Below, in pieces: positions 1 to 7,183 of a stretch of 10,546 nucleotides of DNA. Source of the DNA: JBFJVD01 sp041624375 (GTDB taxonomy: Bacteria; Chloroflexota; Anaerolineae; Anaerolineales; E44-bin32); NCBI GenBank assembly GCA_041624375.1, contig JBFJVD010000089.1, positions 1-10,546 of the forward strand, read 5' to 3'. Position 1 is the stretch's first letter. Each line of letters opens with the position of its first letter. The notes below the pieces were generated by a model. It saw only the letters and a list, made by a program, of their open reading frames with translations. It was not told where the DNA came from and ran no database searches. Position numbers and translations under genes: made by a program.

Positions 1-1
1 C

Positions 2-127
2 TTCTTCGGGGAGGCCATCGAGGGCCAGCTTGAAGGCACCGAGCTGGAGACAGTGGTCTCCGCGGAGCACTTCTGGTTCGCCTGGGCGGCGTTCAAACCC
101 GATACGGTGATCTGGTCGCCTGAATAA
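2..127 (+). CDS. DUF3179 domain-containing protein (3' end only)
   Basis: Only the last 41 codons are in the window, read in the frame starting at base 2 and ending in TAA at 125-127. The tail contains an aromatic-rich stretch, AEHFWFAWAAFKPDT, followed by VIWSPE. The pattern FWFAWaaFxPdT close to the C-terminus is what I associate with the DUF3179 family, whose members also carry a Gly-rich (G.A.EG.L.G..L) segment just before it, matched here by FGEAIEGQLEGTELE. The family has no established biochemical function; many members are exported or periplasmic, but that cannot be judged without the N-terminus. It is the only plus-strand gene here and converges on the VOC gene, with a strong hairpin between them. 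Family assignment rests on recognition of the tail motif alone. Confidence 0.7.
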   Translation, partial: FFGEAIEGQLEGTELETVVSAEHFWFAWAAFKPDTVIWSPE

Positions 128-156
128 CCCTGGCAGCGTTTCGCAGCCGAAATGCC

Positions 157-184
157 AAGGGAGAGCCATCACCGGCTCTCCCTT
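157..184. terminator. Bidirectional intrinsic-terminator-like hairpin
   Basis: A perfect 11-bp inverted repeat: AAGGGAGAGCC at 157-167 pairs with GGCTCTCCCTT at 174-184 around a 6-base loop. It sits 29 bases after the plus-strand stop codon (127) and 29 bases beyond the stop of the minus-strand VOC gene (214), exactly between two convergent genes. On the plus strand it is followed by a short T-containing run (TTATT); on the minus strand the tract after the stem is only GGCATTTC. It should therefore work better for the plus-strand transcript but can serve both. Confidence 0.8.
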
Positions 185-213
185 ATTGATCCTCTGGTCC
201 CCTGTATGGTCCT

Positions 214-1107
214 TCAATCGTTCCAGGCTGATTCCAGAGTGTCGATCGATGGGTCGAGTGCGAATACGACCCGATTGCGCGAAGGGTCATCCAGGCTCAG
301 GGCGCCGTCACCCCGCCGGATTGGCAGCTCAGCGTCCGCAGCTCGCTTCGCCACCGCGTCCAGCGCGGCCGAATCCGGTAGAAGAATCGTGAAGTATCGC
401 AACCCCGCGGAGGATGGCGGTGGCGGCGGCGCCCCAATGCCAGCCCAGGTATTCAATCCGAGATGGTGATGATAGCCAGCGACCGAGAGGAACGCTGCCT
501 GCGCCCCAAAATGAAGCATCAAATCGAAACCGACCACTTGCCGGTAGAACTGCTCGGCCGAGTCAAGCTGCCCGACGTGAAGATGGACATGCCCGATCTG
601 CGTTCCCGCCGGCAAACCCTCCCATGTGGGCCGATCCCCGATCTCCTCCATGAGGTCACCCACGTCGAGCGGTTCGGTCGCCATCTGTAGCTGATCCCCA
701 ATCACCGGCCATTCCGAACGCGGACGATCGGCATAGATCTCGATGCCGTTGCCATCAGGATCTGCCAGATAAATTGCTTCCGAGACCCAGTGATCGGCCG
801 CGCCCTGCAATGGGACCCCCCGATCGATGAGCTGCTGCAGGGCTCGAGCCAGCTCGCGTCGCTGAGGAACGAGAATTGCGAAGTGGTAGAGGCCGGTCAC
901 CGCGCGCGGCTTGGGGTGCGCCCCGGGCATCTCCGTAAGGGCCACCACGCTTCTGCCGCCCTCGACCGAGAGAACCGCCCGGCTTCCGTCGCGCTGGTGG
1001 GTCTTAAGCCCGAGCACGCCGCCATAGAAGCCGATCGAGCGTTCGAGATCAGCGACGATCAGGTGCACCGGCCCGAGCCGTGACTCGGGGGGCAAGGATT
1101 CTGTCAT
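214..1107 (-). CDS. Two-domain VOC protein, catechol-2,3-dioxygenase-like (CatE family)
   Basis: The protein is 297 aa from ATG 1107 and has two tandem vicinal-oxygen-chelate domains, roughly residues 11-127 and 170-285. Signature stretches of the CatE/YfiE group (COG2514) are clear: DLERSIGFY near the N-terminus, GLYHFAILVP (72-81), DPDGNGIEIYADRPR (116-130), IGHVHLHVG (171-179), GYHHHLGLNTW (211-221). Extradiol-type metal ligands can be placed in the first domain as His15, His75 and Glu123. In the second domain His175 is kept, but the other two positions are Tyr238 and Val281. Family members are annotated as ring-cleaving dioxygenases or glyoxalase-like proteins; the substrate cannot be read from sequence. 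The start is set by a very strong Shine-Dalgarno at 1116-1124. It begins 40 bp after the lipoprotein stop and probably ends that transcription unit. A five-proline run (227-231) may need EF-P. Confidence 0.85.
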   Translation of the reverse strand: MTESLPPESRLGPVHLIVADLERSIGFYGGVLGLKTHQRDGSRAVLSVEGGRSVVALTEMPGAHPKPRAVTGLYHFAILVPQRRELARALQQLIDRGVPLQGAADHWVSEAIYLADPDGNGIEIYADRPRSEWPVIGDQLQMATEPLDVGDLMEEIGDRPTWEGLPAGTQIGHVHLHVGQLDSAEQFYRQVVGFDLMLHFGAQAAFLSVAGYHHHLGLNTWAGIGAPPPPPSSAGLRYFTILLPDSAALDAVAKRAADAELPIRRGDGALSLDDPSRNRVVFALDPSIDTLESAWND

Positions 1108-1115
1108 GAGCGGCC

Positions 1116-1124
1116 TCACCTCCT
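1116..1124 (-). promoter_or_regulatory. Ribosome binding site of the VOC gene (AGGAGGTGA)
   Basis: On the minus strand AGGAGGTGA is complementary to nine bases of the usual 16S rRNA 3' end and lies 8 bases before ATG 1107. It decides the start against upstream in-frame candidates (TTG 1221, ATG 1176) that would lie inside the lipoprotein gene. Confidence 0.85.
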
Positions 1125-1147
1125 CTTTGCCCAGGGGATCCGCCGCG

Positions 1148-2680
1148 TTACGGGCCCCAGAATCGGACGATGCCATTGTCGGTTCCCGCGGCAAGAACCA
1201 GATCTCCATGAGCAGTCGCAACGGCCGCCAGGTTCGTCGCTAACGTACCTGGCAGCTCCAACTCCCAGACGATCTCCGCCCCCGAACCTGACCGGCGGAC
1301 GGCCGCGAGCGAGTCGAGCGAGAATCGCGGCAGGAGCAACTCTACGGCGCCATCGCCATCCAAATCAGCTGCCAGCGCCATATCTAGATTCCGATCGCCG
1401 ATGAGGTGAGATCGGAACCCCGCCAGTTCGGCAGTCTGGACCAGCAATCCATTCTCAAGCCGGTAGAACGTGAGCACGCCGCCAATATGGGGGGTGCGCA
1501 CGACCGCCAATTCGAGTCCGACCCCAGGTGCAAATGGCGCCACGGCGATCTGGTGCAGCCAGCGAAATCCGCGCCCAATGGGTTGGCTCTCGGCGATCGT
1601 CTCGCCCCTGTCATTAAACACGACAACACGCGCCCCGACCGACTCAGCGCTCACTGTGACGATGATATCCTCGATCCCATCCCCGTCCAGGTCAGACCAG
1701 ATGGGGGCGATCCCCTCGATCACTGCCGGTGGCGCGATCTCAAACGTACGGATGGCTGCGCCGCCCAGCATCGTAACCAGCGAGAAAGCACCCGCCTCCA
1801 GGCCATCGCCGAGTACCGCATGAGGGTAGCGGTCTGTCGGGCGCGACAGGAACAGCAGTCTGCCGGAGCGGTCGAGCAAGAGCCGCGCGTCGGGCAACGC
1901 CGCGCCGGCCAGGTGTGTCTGATTGTCCCCGAAAGCGAGAACGACCTCTCCCTCCAGGGTGCTGAAGGCCAGGCCATGTAATCCAAGCGGGACGGGATGG
2001 GTCAGCGGTGAGGCGCCGTTTTCTGCGCGGAGCATGACAAGACCGCCCTCTCGCAAACCAAGGATGGGTGGACCCTCATCCTCTGCCCGGTGATCGGGAA
2101 CCGGACGCTGCTCGAGACCGTCTGCCGTCAGGAGAAAAGCATCCATGGATCCACCATCCTGGACCACGACCCAATACACACCTCCCTCCCAGGGCACGCC
2201 GACAATCCAGCGAGGGCGATTCTGCACTTCGATCTCGTTTACGTTCGCTCCCGGCAGCCTGCCAGTCCCGTTGACGAAGCGGTTGCCGTCCAGGTTCTGG
2301 TAGGTCAGGCCATAGGCGGTCGCAGGCTCTTCAGAAATCACGCTGTCCGTCGCCTCTGGGTTAGCTGATCGGGTTGGTGTGAGGGGCAACGTGGAGGTGG
2401 GCTCGAGTGGCGCTTCGGCCGGCGTGCAGCTCGCCCCCAGGAACAGGGCAAGCAGTACAATTGCCCGCAGCCCACCCAGTTGTTGCGGCCGGGCGGCGCG
2501 TCTCCACTGCGGGCGAGCTTGATAAGGCCGTCTAGAAGCGTCGTGGATCGAGGACTCCCTCGCCTTCGGGCCGGCCCCGCGGTTCCCCCCGTTGGGACCC
2601 GCGCCGCCGGCGCGCTGCCGGGATCCCCCGGCCACCAGATACCTCGTGGCGGATCGCTCTTCTGCTCTGCTAGAAGACAC
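1148..2680 (-). CDS. Lipoprotein with DxDGDG (FG-GAP/VCBS-like) beta-propeller motifs; start uncertain
   Basis: The open frame gives 510 aa from GTG 2680, which overlaps the stop of the upstream lipocalin gene by 11 bases. A lipoprotein signal is clear: a hydrophobic core LRAIVLLALFLG then ASC with the candidate lipidated Cys85 (codon 2426-2428), followed by a Pro/Thr/Ser-rich linker (86-115). The mature part is rich in beta-strand-like repeats and has two calcium-loop motifs, DLDGDG at 330-335 and 439-444, as in FG-GAP/VCBS and integrin-alpha-like propellers. It ends in a blade-like AAGTDNGIVRFWG. Expected location: anchored on the outer face of the cytoplasmic membrane or cell surface. Its exact job is unknown; position after an ABC exporter and lipocalin suggests an external partner. 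Residues 1-70 are Arg/Gly-rich and unlike a signal n-region, so they may not be translated. GTG 2635, with GAGG six bases upstream, is another start, but no ATG/GTG/TTG lies close to the lipobox. Confidence 0.75.
   Translation of the reverse strand: MSSSRAEERSATRYLVAGGSRQRAGGAGPNGGNRGAGPKARESSIHDASRRPYQARPQWRRAARPQQLGGLRAIVLLALFLGASCTPAEAPLEPTSTLPLTPTRSANPEATDSVISEEPATAYGLTYQNLDGNRFVNGTGRLPGANVNEIEVQNRPRWIVGVPWEGGVYWVVVQDGGSMDAFLLTADGLEQRPVPDHRAEDEGPPILGLREGGLVMLRAENGASPLTHPVPLGLHGLAFSTLEGEVVLAFGDNQTHLAGAALPDARLLLDRSGRLLFLSRPTDRYPHAVLGDGLEAGAFSLVTMLGGAAIRTFEIAPPAVIEGIAPIWSDLDGDGIEDIIVTVSAESVGARVVVFNDRGETIAESQPIGRGFRWLHQIAVAPFAPGVGLELAVVRTPHIGGVLTFYRLENGLLVQTAELAGFRSHLIGDRNLDMALAADLDGDGAVELLLPRFSLDSLAAVRRSGSGAEIVWELELPGTLATNLAAVATAHGDLVLAAGTDNGIVRFWGP
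2549..2650. repeat. Cluster of six adjacent GC-rich hairpins
   Basis: This 102-bp stretch is about 79% GC and consists almost wholly of short inverted repeats placed end to end. Plus-strand arms: CGAGG 2549-2553 with CCTCG 2558-2562; the 10-bp palindrome GGGCCGGCCC 2568-2577; GGTTCCC 2581-2587 with GGGACC 2594-2599 (one bulge); GCGCC 2601-2605 with GGCGC 2609-2613; GCCGGG 2617-2622 with CCCGGC 2627-2632; GCCAC 2631-2635 with GTGGC 2646-2650. The last two share two bases and are alternatives at their junction. It lies just after the lipocalin stop codon (2670) and before the lipobox of the next gene. I do not recognise a known RNA or repeat family. Confidence 0.6.
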
Positions 2681-3827
2681 CCTGCATGCTGTCCTTGTAG
2701 CCTGTCAGCTCCACGAAGCCAAACCCCGCAACGGGCGCCCCATCGCTTTCACCGGTCACCTGAACCGCGCCTTCCCAGTAGGTGAAGAAGAGACGCATCT
2801 CCTGATCCGAGATGAGTGGTTCGACCGTCAGGCTGAGATCCGCGGAGGGAACCTCAATCCGCCAGCCGGACGGATAGACCGCCCCGGATTCTGGACTGCT
2901 CCAGGTATCGAGGACGCGTAAGTCTATATCGTCGGCCCGGAGCGGGACCAGCCGGCCATCGGGTTCGACCAGCGTGCCCCCCGACACAGATTCCACCGTA
3001 CCGTCGCGCCGCCGGATCTGGAAGATCATCAGTTCGCGCCCATCAGAGAGCTGAAGGCTGAACCAATCCCAGCCAACCGCCTCCGGGCCAAGGGCGCTGG
3101 TGCTCCATTCATGGTCGAACCAGCTCTCACCCTCCACCCGGAAGCTTTCCCCGTTAACTTGAATTTCCCCGTTGGTTCGCATGCGGGTGAAGCTCAGGTA
3201 ATAGGACGCATTGCCCACCTCTTCGCTCTTCGGGCTCAGGCCGTCATCCCCGTGGGCGACGATTGGCTTCATCGCCGTCAGCTCCAGCACCACGCTGCCG
3301 ACCTCAGCGGATTCCGCGATCAGCCTCACCCGATCACCACGATCGTCCAGTGCTTCGACGGACCACTGCTCCAGCCAGACCCGAAATGGCTCAGGCTGAG
3401 CCCCTGCAAGACCCGCCGCATCGCGGCTGAACCGCTCAACGAAGCGGTGGCTGCGGCCTTCGACATCGGTGATCGCGAAATGGGCGAAATAGATTTGATC
3501 TGCCGCCATCGCGACCGGGCGTTCTGGAGGCCTTGGCGGGAGTGCACGCCGAAAGAACGTCAGCTGGTACGCAAAGCGCCGTCCGGTCTGCGTCTGGAGA
3601 TTGCCGGTGTAGTACCACCACTCCGTCTGGTACTCCGGATGAGGCCCATGGTCAGCGGGAAATGTAAAGGGGCGGGGCTGCGTGACGCGCGCAAACTCGG
3701 GGGTGCCGTCGATCTCCAACACAGCCAGGCTCGTGCTGGCCGGCTGCAAGCTGGCGGGCCGAGTGTACCACCAGAACCCGATCCCGCCCGCAGCAAGAAA
3801 TACAGCTGCGATCAACCAACGCCTCAT
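2670..3827 (-). CDS. AttH/CrtC-type lipocalin-like protein, membrane-anchored
   Basis: The protein is 385 aa from ATG 3827. It opens with two Arg and a hydrophobic segment (about 4-22) ending WWYTRP with no lipobox or clear cleavage site, so it is probably a signal anchor facing outward. The body has the hallmark blocks of the AttH/CrtC family (Pfam CrtC and Lipocalin_9, formerly DUF2006). These are DHGPHPEYQTEWWYYTG (59-75), GNASYYLSFTRM (205-216), SWFDHEW (235-241), GWDWFSLQL (252-260), YPSGW (318-322), YWEGAVQVTG (350-359) and GFVELTGY (370-377). Known members fold as two lipocalin-like halves, and include Agrobacterium AttH and carotenoid 1,2-hydratases. Genes of this family often sit next to an ABC ATPase and an FtsX permease, as here. 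It starts 61 bp after the permease stop. I infer a role in handling or modifying a hydrophobic substrate; carotenoid hydratase activity is not supported, since no carotenoid genes are nearby. Confidence 0.88.
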   Translation of the reverse strand: MRRWLIAAVFLAAGGIGFWWYTRPASLQPASTSLAVLEIDGTPEFARVTQPRPFTFPADHGPHPEYQTEWWYYTGNLQTQTGRRFAYQLTFFRRALPPRPPERPVAMAADQIYFAHFAITDVEGRSHRFVERFSRDAAGLAGAQPEPFRVWLEQWSVEALDDRGDRVRLIAESAEVGSVVLELTAMKPIVAHGDDGLSPKSEEVGNASYYLSFTRMRTNGEIQVNGESFRVEGESWFDHEWSTSALGPEAVGWDWFSLQLSDGRELMIFQIRRRDGTVESVSGGTLVEPDGRLVPLRADDIDLRVLDTWSSPESGAVYPSGWRIEVPSADLSLTVEPLISDQEMRLFFTYWEGAVQVTGESDGAPVAGFGFVELTGYKDSMQGVF

Positions 3828-3833
3828 GGCATG

Positions 3834-3841
3834 CCACCTTT
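3834..3841 (-). promoter_or_regulatory. Ribosome binding site of the lipocalin-like gene (AAAGGTGG)
   Basis: AAAGGTGG on the minus strand is 6 bases before ATG 3827. This supports ATG 3827 over the in-frame GTG at 3863, which would add 12 polar residues (MRPLELSQRWHA) ahead of the signal-like segment and has no good site in front. Confidence 0.65.
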
Positions 3842-3888
3842 GCGACAACTCCAGCGGCCGCACATCGTCAGGTACAAGCGTTGCTGAC

Positions 3889-6429
3889 CTACTCGAGCCG
3901 CAACGCTTCGATGATTTCCATCCGTGCCAGCCGCCTCATGGGATAGATGGCCGCCGCGCCGGCTGCCAGAATCCCGACAATAACCGCCTGCACCAGGATT
4001 GAGGGCGCCAGGTCCATCTGGATCGTCCAGCCGAACGAGCGCAGGTTGATGACATAGATCAACACGAGCGCCAGCACCAGCCCGGTGGGGACGGAAAGCA
4101 ATCCTGCGATCCCACCCATGACGCTTGTCTCCAGCAGTGTCATTCGCCAGAGCCCACGCAGCGGCAGCCCGAGCGCCTGCAGAGTCGCCAATTCCCGTCT
4201 GCGTTCGAGCTGGAGAGCCAGGATGGAACTCAGAACACCAATGAACGCGACCACTACGGCCAGGATCCGCAGGGCCGCGGTGATCGCGAAGGTGCGATCA
4301 AAGATCCTCAGCGCTTCTTCACGGAGCGCCCGATTGGCCTGAACCTGCAAACCCGTGCCCTGAAGGAGGTTGCGCAGCCGGCCCTGGACCTGCATCGCAT
4401 CCGCGCCTCGCGCCAGATACACGGCCAGCGAAGAGATTCCGTCGTCTTCCCAATAGCGTCGGTAGACCTCATCACTCATAAGGATCGCGCCACGTTCGGT
4501 AGAGTAGTCGTAGTAGATGCCAACTACCGGAAACGTCTGCGTACCCTGATCCGTTTCCAGCCTGAGCTCACCACCGCTCGACGGGACACCATATCGATAG
4601 GCAAAGGGCTCGCTGACGATCACCGCCCCCGCACGTACCTGGGCCCATACCTGTGCTGGTGACCCGCGTGCAAAGCGATAGAGCGCTGCGTCACGCTCGC
4701 GCCGAGCATCGGCGACAGATAGCTGGACCTGACCAAACTCGCTTTCGACGTCAACCGAGCGGAAGGTCTCCACCTCTTCGACGCCTTCTGTCATCATCAC
4801 TTCCTGCTGAAGGTCGGCGGAGAGAGTCGACGTCGGTCGGGTGCCGCCCAGGGCCGGCGCGGCGATGTAGAGATCGGCGCGCAGGGTGAGGTCCAGCCAA
4901 TTCTCGACGGTGGAGCGGAAGCTGTCGATCATGATCCCGACGCCGATGGTCACAGCAAGTGCCACCATGAGAGCCGCAATGGCAACGCTTGTACGGCTAA
5001 GCTCCCGCGTCACCGCACGAATGGCCATGCGAGTCACTGATCCGGCCCTCGATTCCAGCGGAGCATGCAGCGCAGCAAGGATCAGGACTGTGAGCAGGGG
5101 AACCAGCAGCGCCAGCCCGATCAAGACAGCGAACATGCCAGCGAAACTGAAGATCAATGAATCGGTCAGCCCGACGAGAACCAACCCGCCTGCCAGCGCC
5201 AATGCGGCGCCAGTCAGGCTCACAGAGGGCAGCCACTCGCGCGCGCGCTGCTCCAGGCTGCTGCGGCGCAGCACATCGACGGGTGCAACGCGGGCGGCTT
5301 CCAGTGCCGGGCCAATCGCGGCCAGCCCTCCAGCGGCGAGCCCTAGCACGCCGGCCTTGGCCGCGATTCCCGCAGTGAGTGGCGCCTCACGGACCGAGAT
5401 CACGAAATAGAGATCATTGATGGTTTGTGAAACGAGCCGAATCGCTCCCTGCCCGAGGATCCAACCCAGGGCAATCCCAAGCGCCGAACCCAGTGCAGCC
5501 ACTGCGGTGGCCTCGACAACAATCAGCAGAAAGAGCCTGTCTGGCTGAACGCCAATCGCCCGCAGGATGCCAAAGACCCGGCGGCGCTGAACCACCGAAA
5601 AGAGCGTTGTGTTGTAGATCAAGAAGACGCCCACCACCAGCGCAAGCAGACTGAGGGCTGTCAGATTCAGCTGGAATGCATCCGTCAGCTGTGAGGCAGT
5701 TTCGGATTGCTCACTTGCCGCCGCCAGCCGAACCGAATTTGGGAGCGAGGTGCGGAGAAGGGTCGCCTGCTCCTCGCTGGCGATCAAATCAATTCGTGTC
5801 AGGGTGTCCGCCTGATTGAACAACTGCTGCGCGGCGGCAACATCCATTAAGACGACATCTTCGGCCAGGGTTTGGGCGCCTGAATCGCCTGGAGAGAGGA
5901 TTCCAAAGACAAGCAGGCTGGCCGGCAGGCCCGCCACCAATACCGGGAGTCGATCCCCGAGCTGGAGCCCATTGGCAGAGGCAAAGGACTCGCTGAAGAC
6001 CGCAGCCCCGGGCACGATATAGAGCTGCCCGAATCCCTCGACAATCTGTGCCTCGTTCGTCAGGTAGCTTCGGAAGGGTGCCTCAACCAGTGGATCAACG
6101 CCGAGCACCCGCAGCGGCAGGTCGCCAAATTCAGGCACGAAAACGACGCCCTCGACAACCGGCGCGCTGGCCTGGACGTCGCCCTGCAAGCGCAGCTGAC
6201 GGTAGAGAGAAACGGGTACGCCATTGGGGCCGCCCCGGATCTGATGTGTCGCACGTCCAACCACCGCCTCGGTGCTCAGCTCGAAAGCCCGGGTAGCGCT
6301 GGTATTGGCCAGGTCGATGGCCACTACCACGGCGACGCCCAAGGCGACGCCAAGCACCATCAGCGCGGCCTGCCACCGACGACGCAGCAAATCACGCAAG
6401 CTGGTTCGGACCAGAGTTCGGCTCAGCAT
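3889..6429 (-). CDS. FtsX-like ABC transporter permease, two-module (LolCE/MacB-type fusion)
   Basis: The protein is 846 aa. The membrane layout by hydrophobicity is: one segment at 20-41, a large external MacB-type domain (about 44-250), segments near 255-277, 300-326, 351-376, 404-421, 426-453 and 480-501, a second external domain (about 505-710), then segments near 714-739, 765-795 and 808-829. Both FtsX modules carry the usual cytoplasmic cues: QRRRVFGILRAIGVQPDRL after the first core segment (281-299) and LERRRELATLQALGLPLRGL in the second (741-760). They end with ARVAPVDVLRR (379-389) and ARMEIIEALRLE (835-846). FtsX-type permeases work by mechanotransmission in lipoprotein, lipid or peptide extrusion instead of forming a simple channel. 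The start is 34 bp after the ATPase stop, so the two are co-transcribed and form one transporter. A single large chain with both halves could pair with an ATPase dimer without a second permease. Confidence 0.93.
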   Translation of the reverse strand: MLSRTLVRTSLRDLLRRRWQAALMVLGVALGVAVVVAIDLANTSATRAFELSTEAVVGRATHQIRGGPNGVPVSLYRQLRLQGDVQASAPVVEGVVFVPEFGDLPLRVLGVDPLVEAPFRSYLTNEAQIVEGFGQLYIVPGAAVFSESFASANGLQLGDRLPVLVAGLPASLLVFGILSPGDSGAQTLAEDVVLMDVAAAQQLFNQADTLTRIDLIASEEQATLLRTSLPNSVRLAAASEQSETASQLTDAFQLNLTALSLLALVVGVFLIYNTTLFSVVQRRRVFGILRAIGVQPDRLFLLIVVEATAVAALGSALGIALGWILGQGAIRLVSQTINDLYFVISVREAPLTAGIAAKAGVLGLAAGGLAAIGPALEAARVAPVDVLRRSSLEQRAREWLPSVSLTGAALALAGGLVLVGLTDSLIFSFAGMFAVLIGLALLVPLLTVLILAALHAPLESRAGSVTRMAIRAVTRELSRTSVAIAALMVALAVTIGVGIMIDSFRSTVENWLDLTLRADLYIAAPALGGTRPTSTLSADLQQEVMMTEGVEEVETFRSVDVESEFGQVQLSVADARRERDAALYRFARGSPAQVWAQVRAGAVIVSEPFAYRYGVPSSGGELRLETDQGTQTFPVVGIYYDYSTERGAILMSDEVYRRYWEDDGISSLAVYLARGADAMQVQGRLRNLLQGTGLQVQANRALREEALRIFDRTFAITAALRILAVVVAFIGVLSSILALQLERRRELATLQALGLPLRGLWRMTLLETSVMGGIAGLLSVPTGLVLALVLIYVINLRSFGWTIQMDLAPSILVQAVIVGILAAGAAAIYPMRRLARMEIIEALRLE

Positions 6430-6463
6430 GCGCTACTCACTGCCAAAGGCTGCCCGCGCAGAG

Positions 6464-7183
6464 TCATGCCTGGGACCGCTCTGCAGCCCGATCTGACTCA
6501 GCGGCTCGGGCCGGTATCAACTTGCCCTCCTCGATTGTGAGAATCCGATCGGCGACGGCGGCGATCGGGTGGCTGTGGGTTACCAAGACGAGCGTTCGAC
6601 CCCTAGCCCGGGTCATGCGATCAAGCAGCGCCAGAACATCCTCGCCCGTCGCACGATCGAGATTGCCGGTGGGCTCGTCTGCCAGAACAAGTTCCGGCTG
6701 GCACACCAAGGCGCGGGCGATCGCAATCCGCTGCTGTTCGCCGCCGGAGAGTCGATCGGGGAACTCACGGGCTCGATCAGCCAGCCCGACCTCCTCGAGA
6801 AGCTCGCGCCCCATCGACTGGGACTGAGCGAAATCCGTTCCGGCAAGTTCGGCAGGGAGGACCACATTCTCGAGGACAGTGAGCGTGGGAATTAAATTGA
6901 AGAATTGGAAGACGATCCCGATTCGGTCGCGGCGGAAACTGGTTCGCTCCCGCTCGCTCAATGCGTGGAGTGATACGCCATCGATAACGACTTCGCCTGC
7001 AGAAGGTGTATCGAGACCAGCCAGCAGGTTGAGCAGCGTCGACTTTCCGCTTCCGCTGCGGCCGCGGACGGCAATTACTTCGCCTGCCACAAAGGTCGCT
7101 TGGACTGAGTCGAGCACAACGCGTGCCTGCGAACCCTGCCCGTAGATCTTGGTTAGACCTCGTAAGACAACGCTACCATCCAT
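6464..7183 (-). CDS. ABC transporter ATP-binding protein (LolD/MacB class)
   Basis: The 239-aa nucleotide-binding subunit is complete. It has Walker A GRSGSGKST (41-49), Q-loop Gln93 in VFQFFNLIPTLTVLENV, ABC signature LSGGEQQ (145-151), Walker B LVLADE (165-170) with the catalytic Glu170, D-loop NLD (174-176) and switch His203. The Q-loop wording FNLIPTLTVLENV and the ADEPTGNLD block are typical of the LolD/MacB/FtsE-like ATPases that partner FtsX-type permeases. It would bind the cytoplasmic face of the permease encoded 34 bp downstream and power its cycle. The C-terminal 15 or so residues (RAAESDRAAERSQA) are a charged tail without a known domain. Start ATG 7183 follows a weak purine-rich GGGGGC; a 105-bp spacer separates it from pckA, so it may have its own promoter. 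Confidence 0.95.
   Translation of the reverse strand: MDGSVVLRGLTKIYGQGSQARVVLDSVQATFVAGEVIAVRGRSGSGKSTLLNLLAGLDTPSAGEVVIDGVSLHALSERERTSFRRDRIGIVFQFFNLIPTLTVLENVVLPAELAGTDFAQSQSMGRELLEEVGLADRAREFPDRLSGGEQQRIAIARALVCQPELVLADEPTGNLDRATGEDVLALLDRMTRARGRTLVLVTHSHPIAAVADRILTIEEGKLIPARAAESDRAAERSQA

Noticed and set aside
1108..1221. Longer VOC protein starting at TTG 1221 or ATG 1176
   Set aside because: Would overlap the lipoprotein coding end, adds residues outside the VOC fold, and ignores the near-perfect ribosome site before ATG 1107.
1406..1981. 191-codon plus-strand open frame
   Set aside because: Antisense to the lipoprotein propeller region that carries a DxDGDG motif; composition is that of a shadow frame.
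2549..2650. ydaO-type (c-di-AMP) or other known riboswitch in the hairpin cluster
   Set aside because: A CCGGGGGA-like stretch on the minus strand prompted the idea, but the conserved downstream CAGCTAACC-type element and overall layout are missing; I found no match to other riboswitch classes I can recall.
2549..2650. tRNA or SRP RNA in the hairpin cluster
   Set aside because: No GTTCRANYC T-arm, no acceptor pairing, and no SRP GGAAGCA-type tetraloop motif.
3111..3887. 258-codon plus-strand open frame
   Set aside because: Lies antisense to the AttH-like gene, whose family motifs run through the whole interval; its own translation shows no recognisable domain and is Arg/Pro-rich as expected for a shadow frame in GC-rich DNA.
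3889..7183. Complete MacAB-type drug efflux system
   Set aside because: No HlyD/MacA-like membrane-fusion gene is present; the ATPase and permease are separate and the permease has two FtsX modules instead of the four-segment MacB layout.
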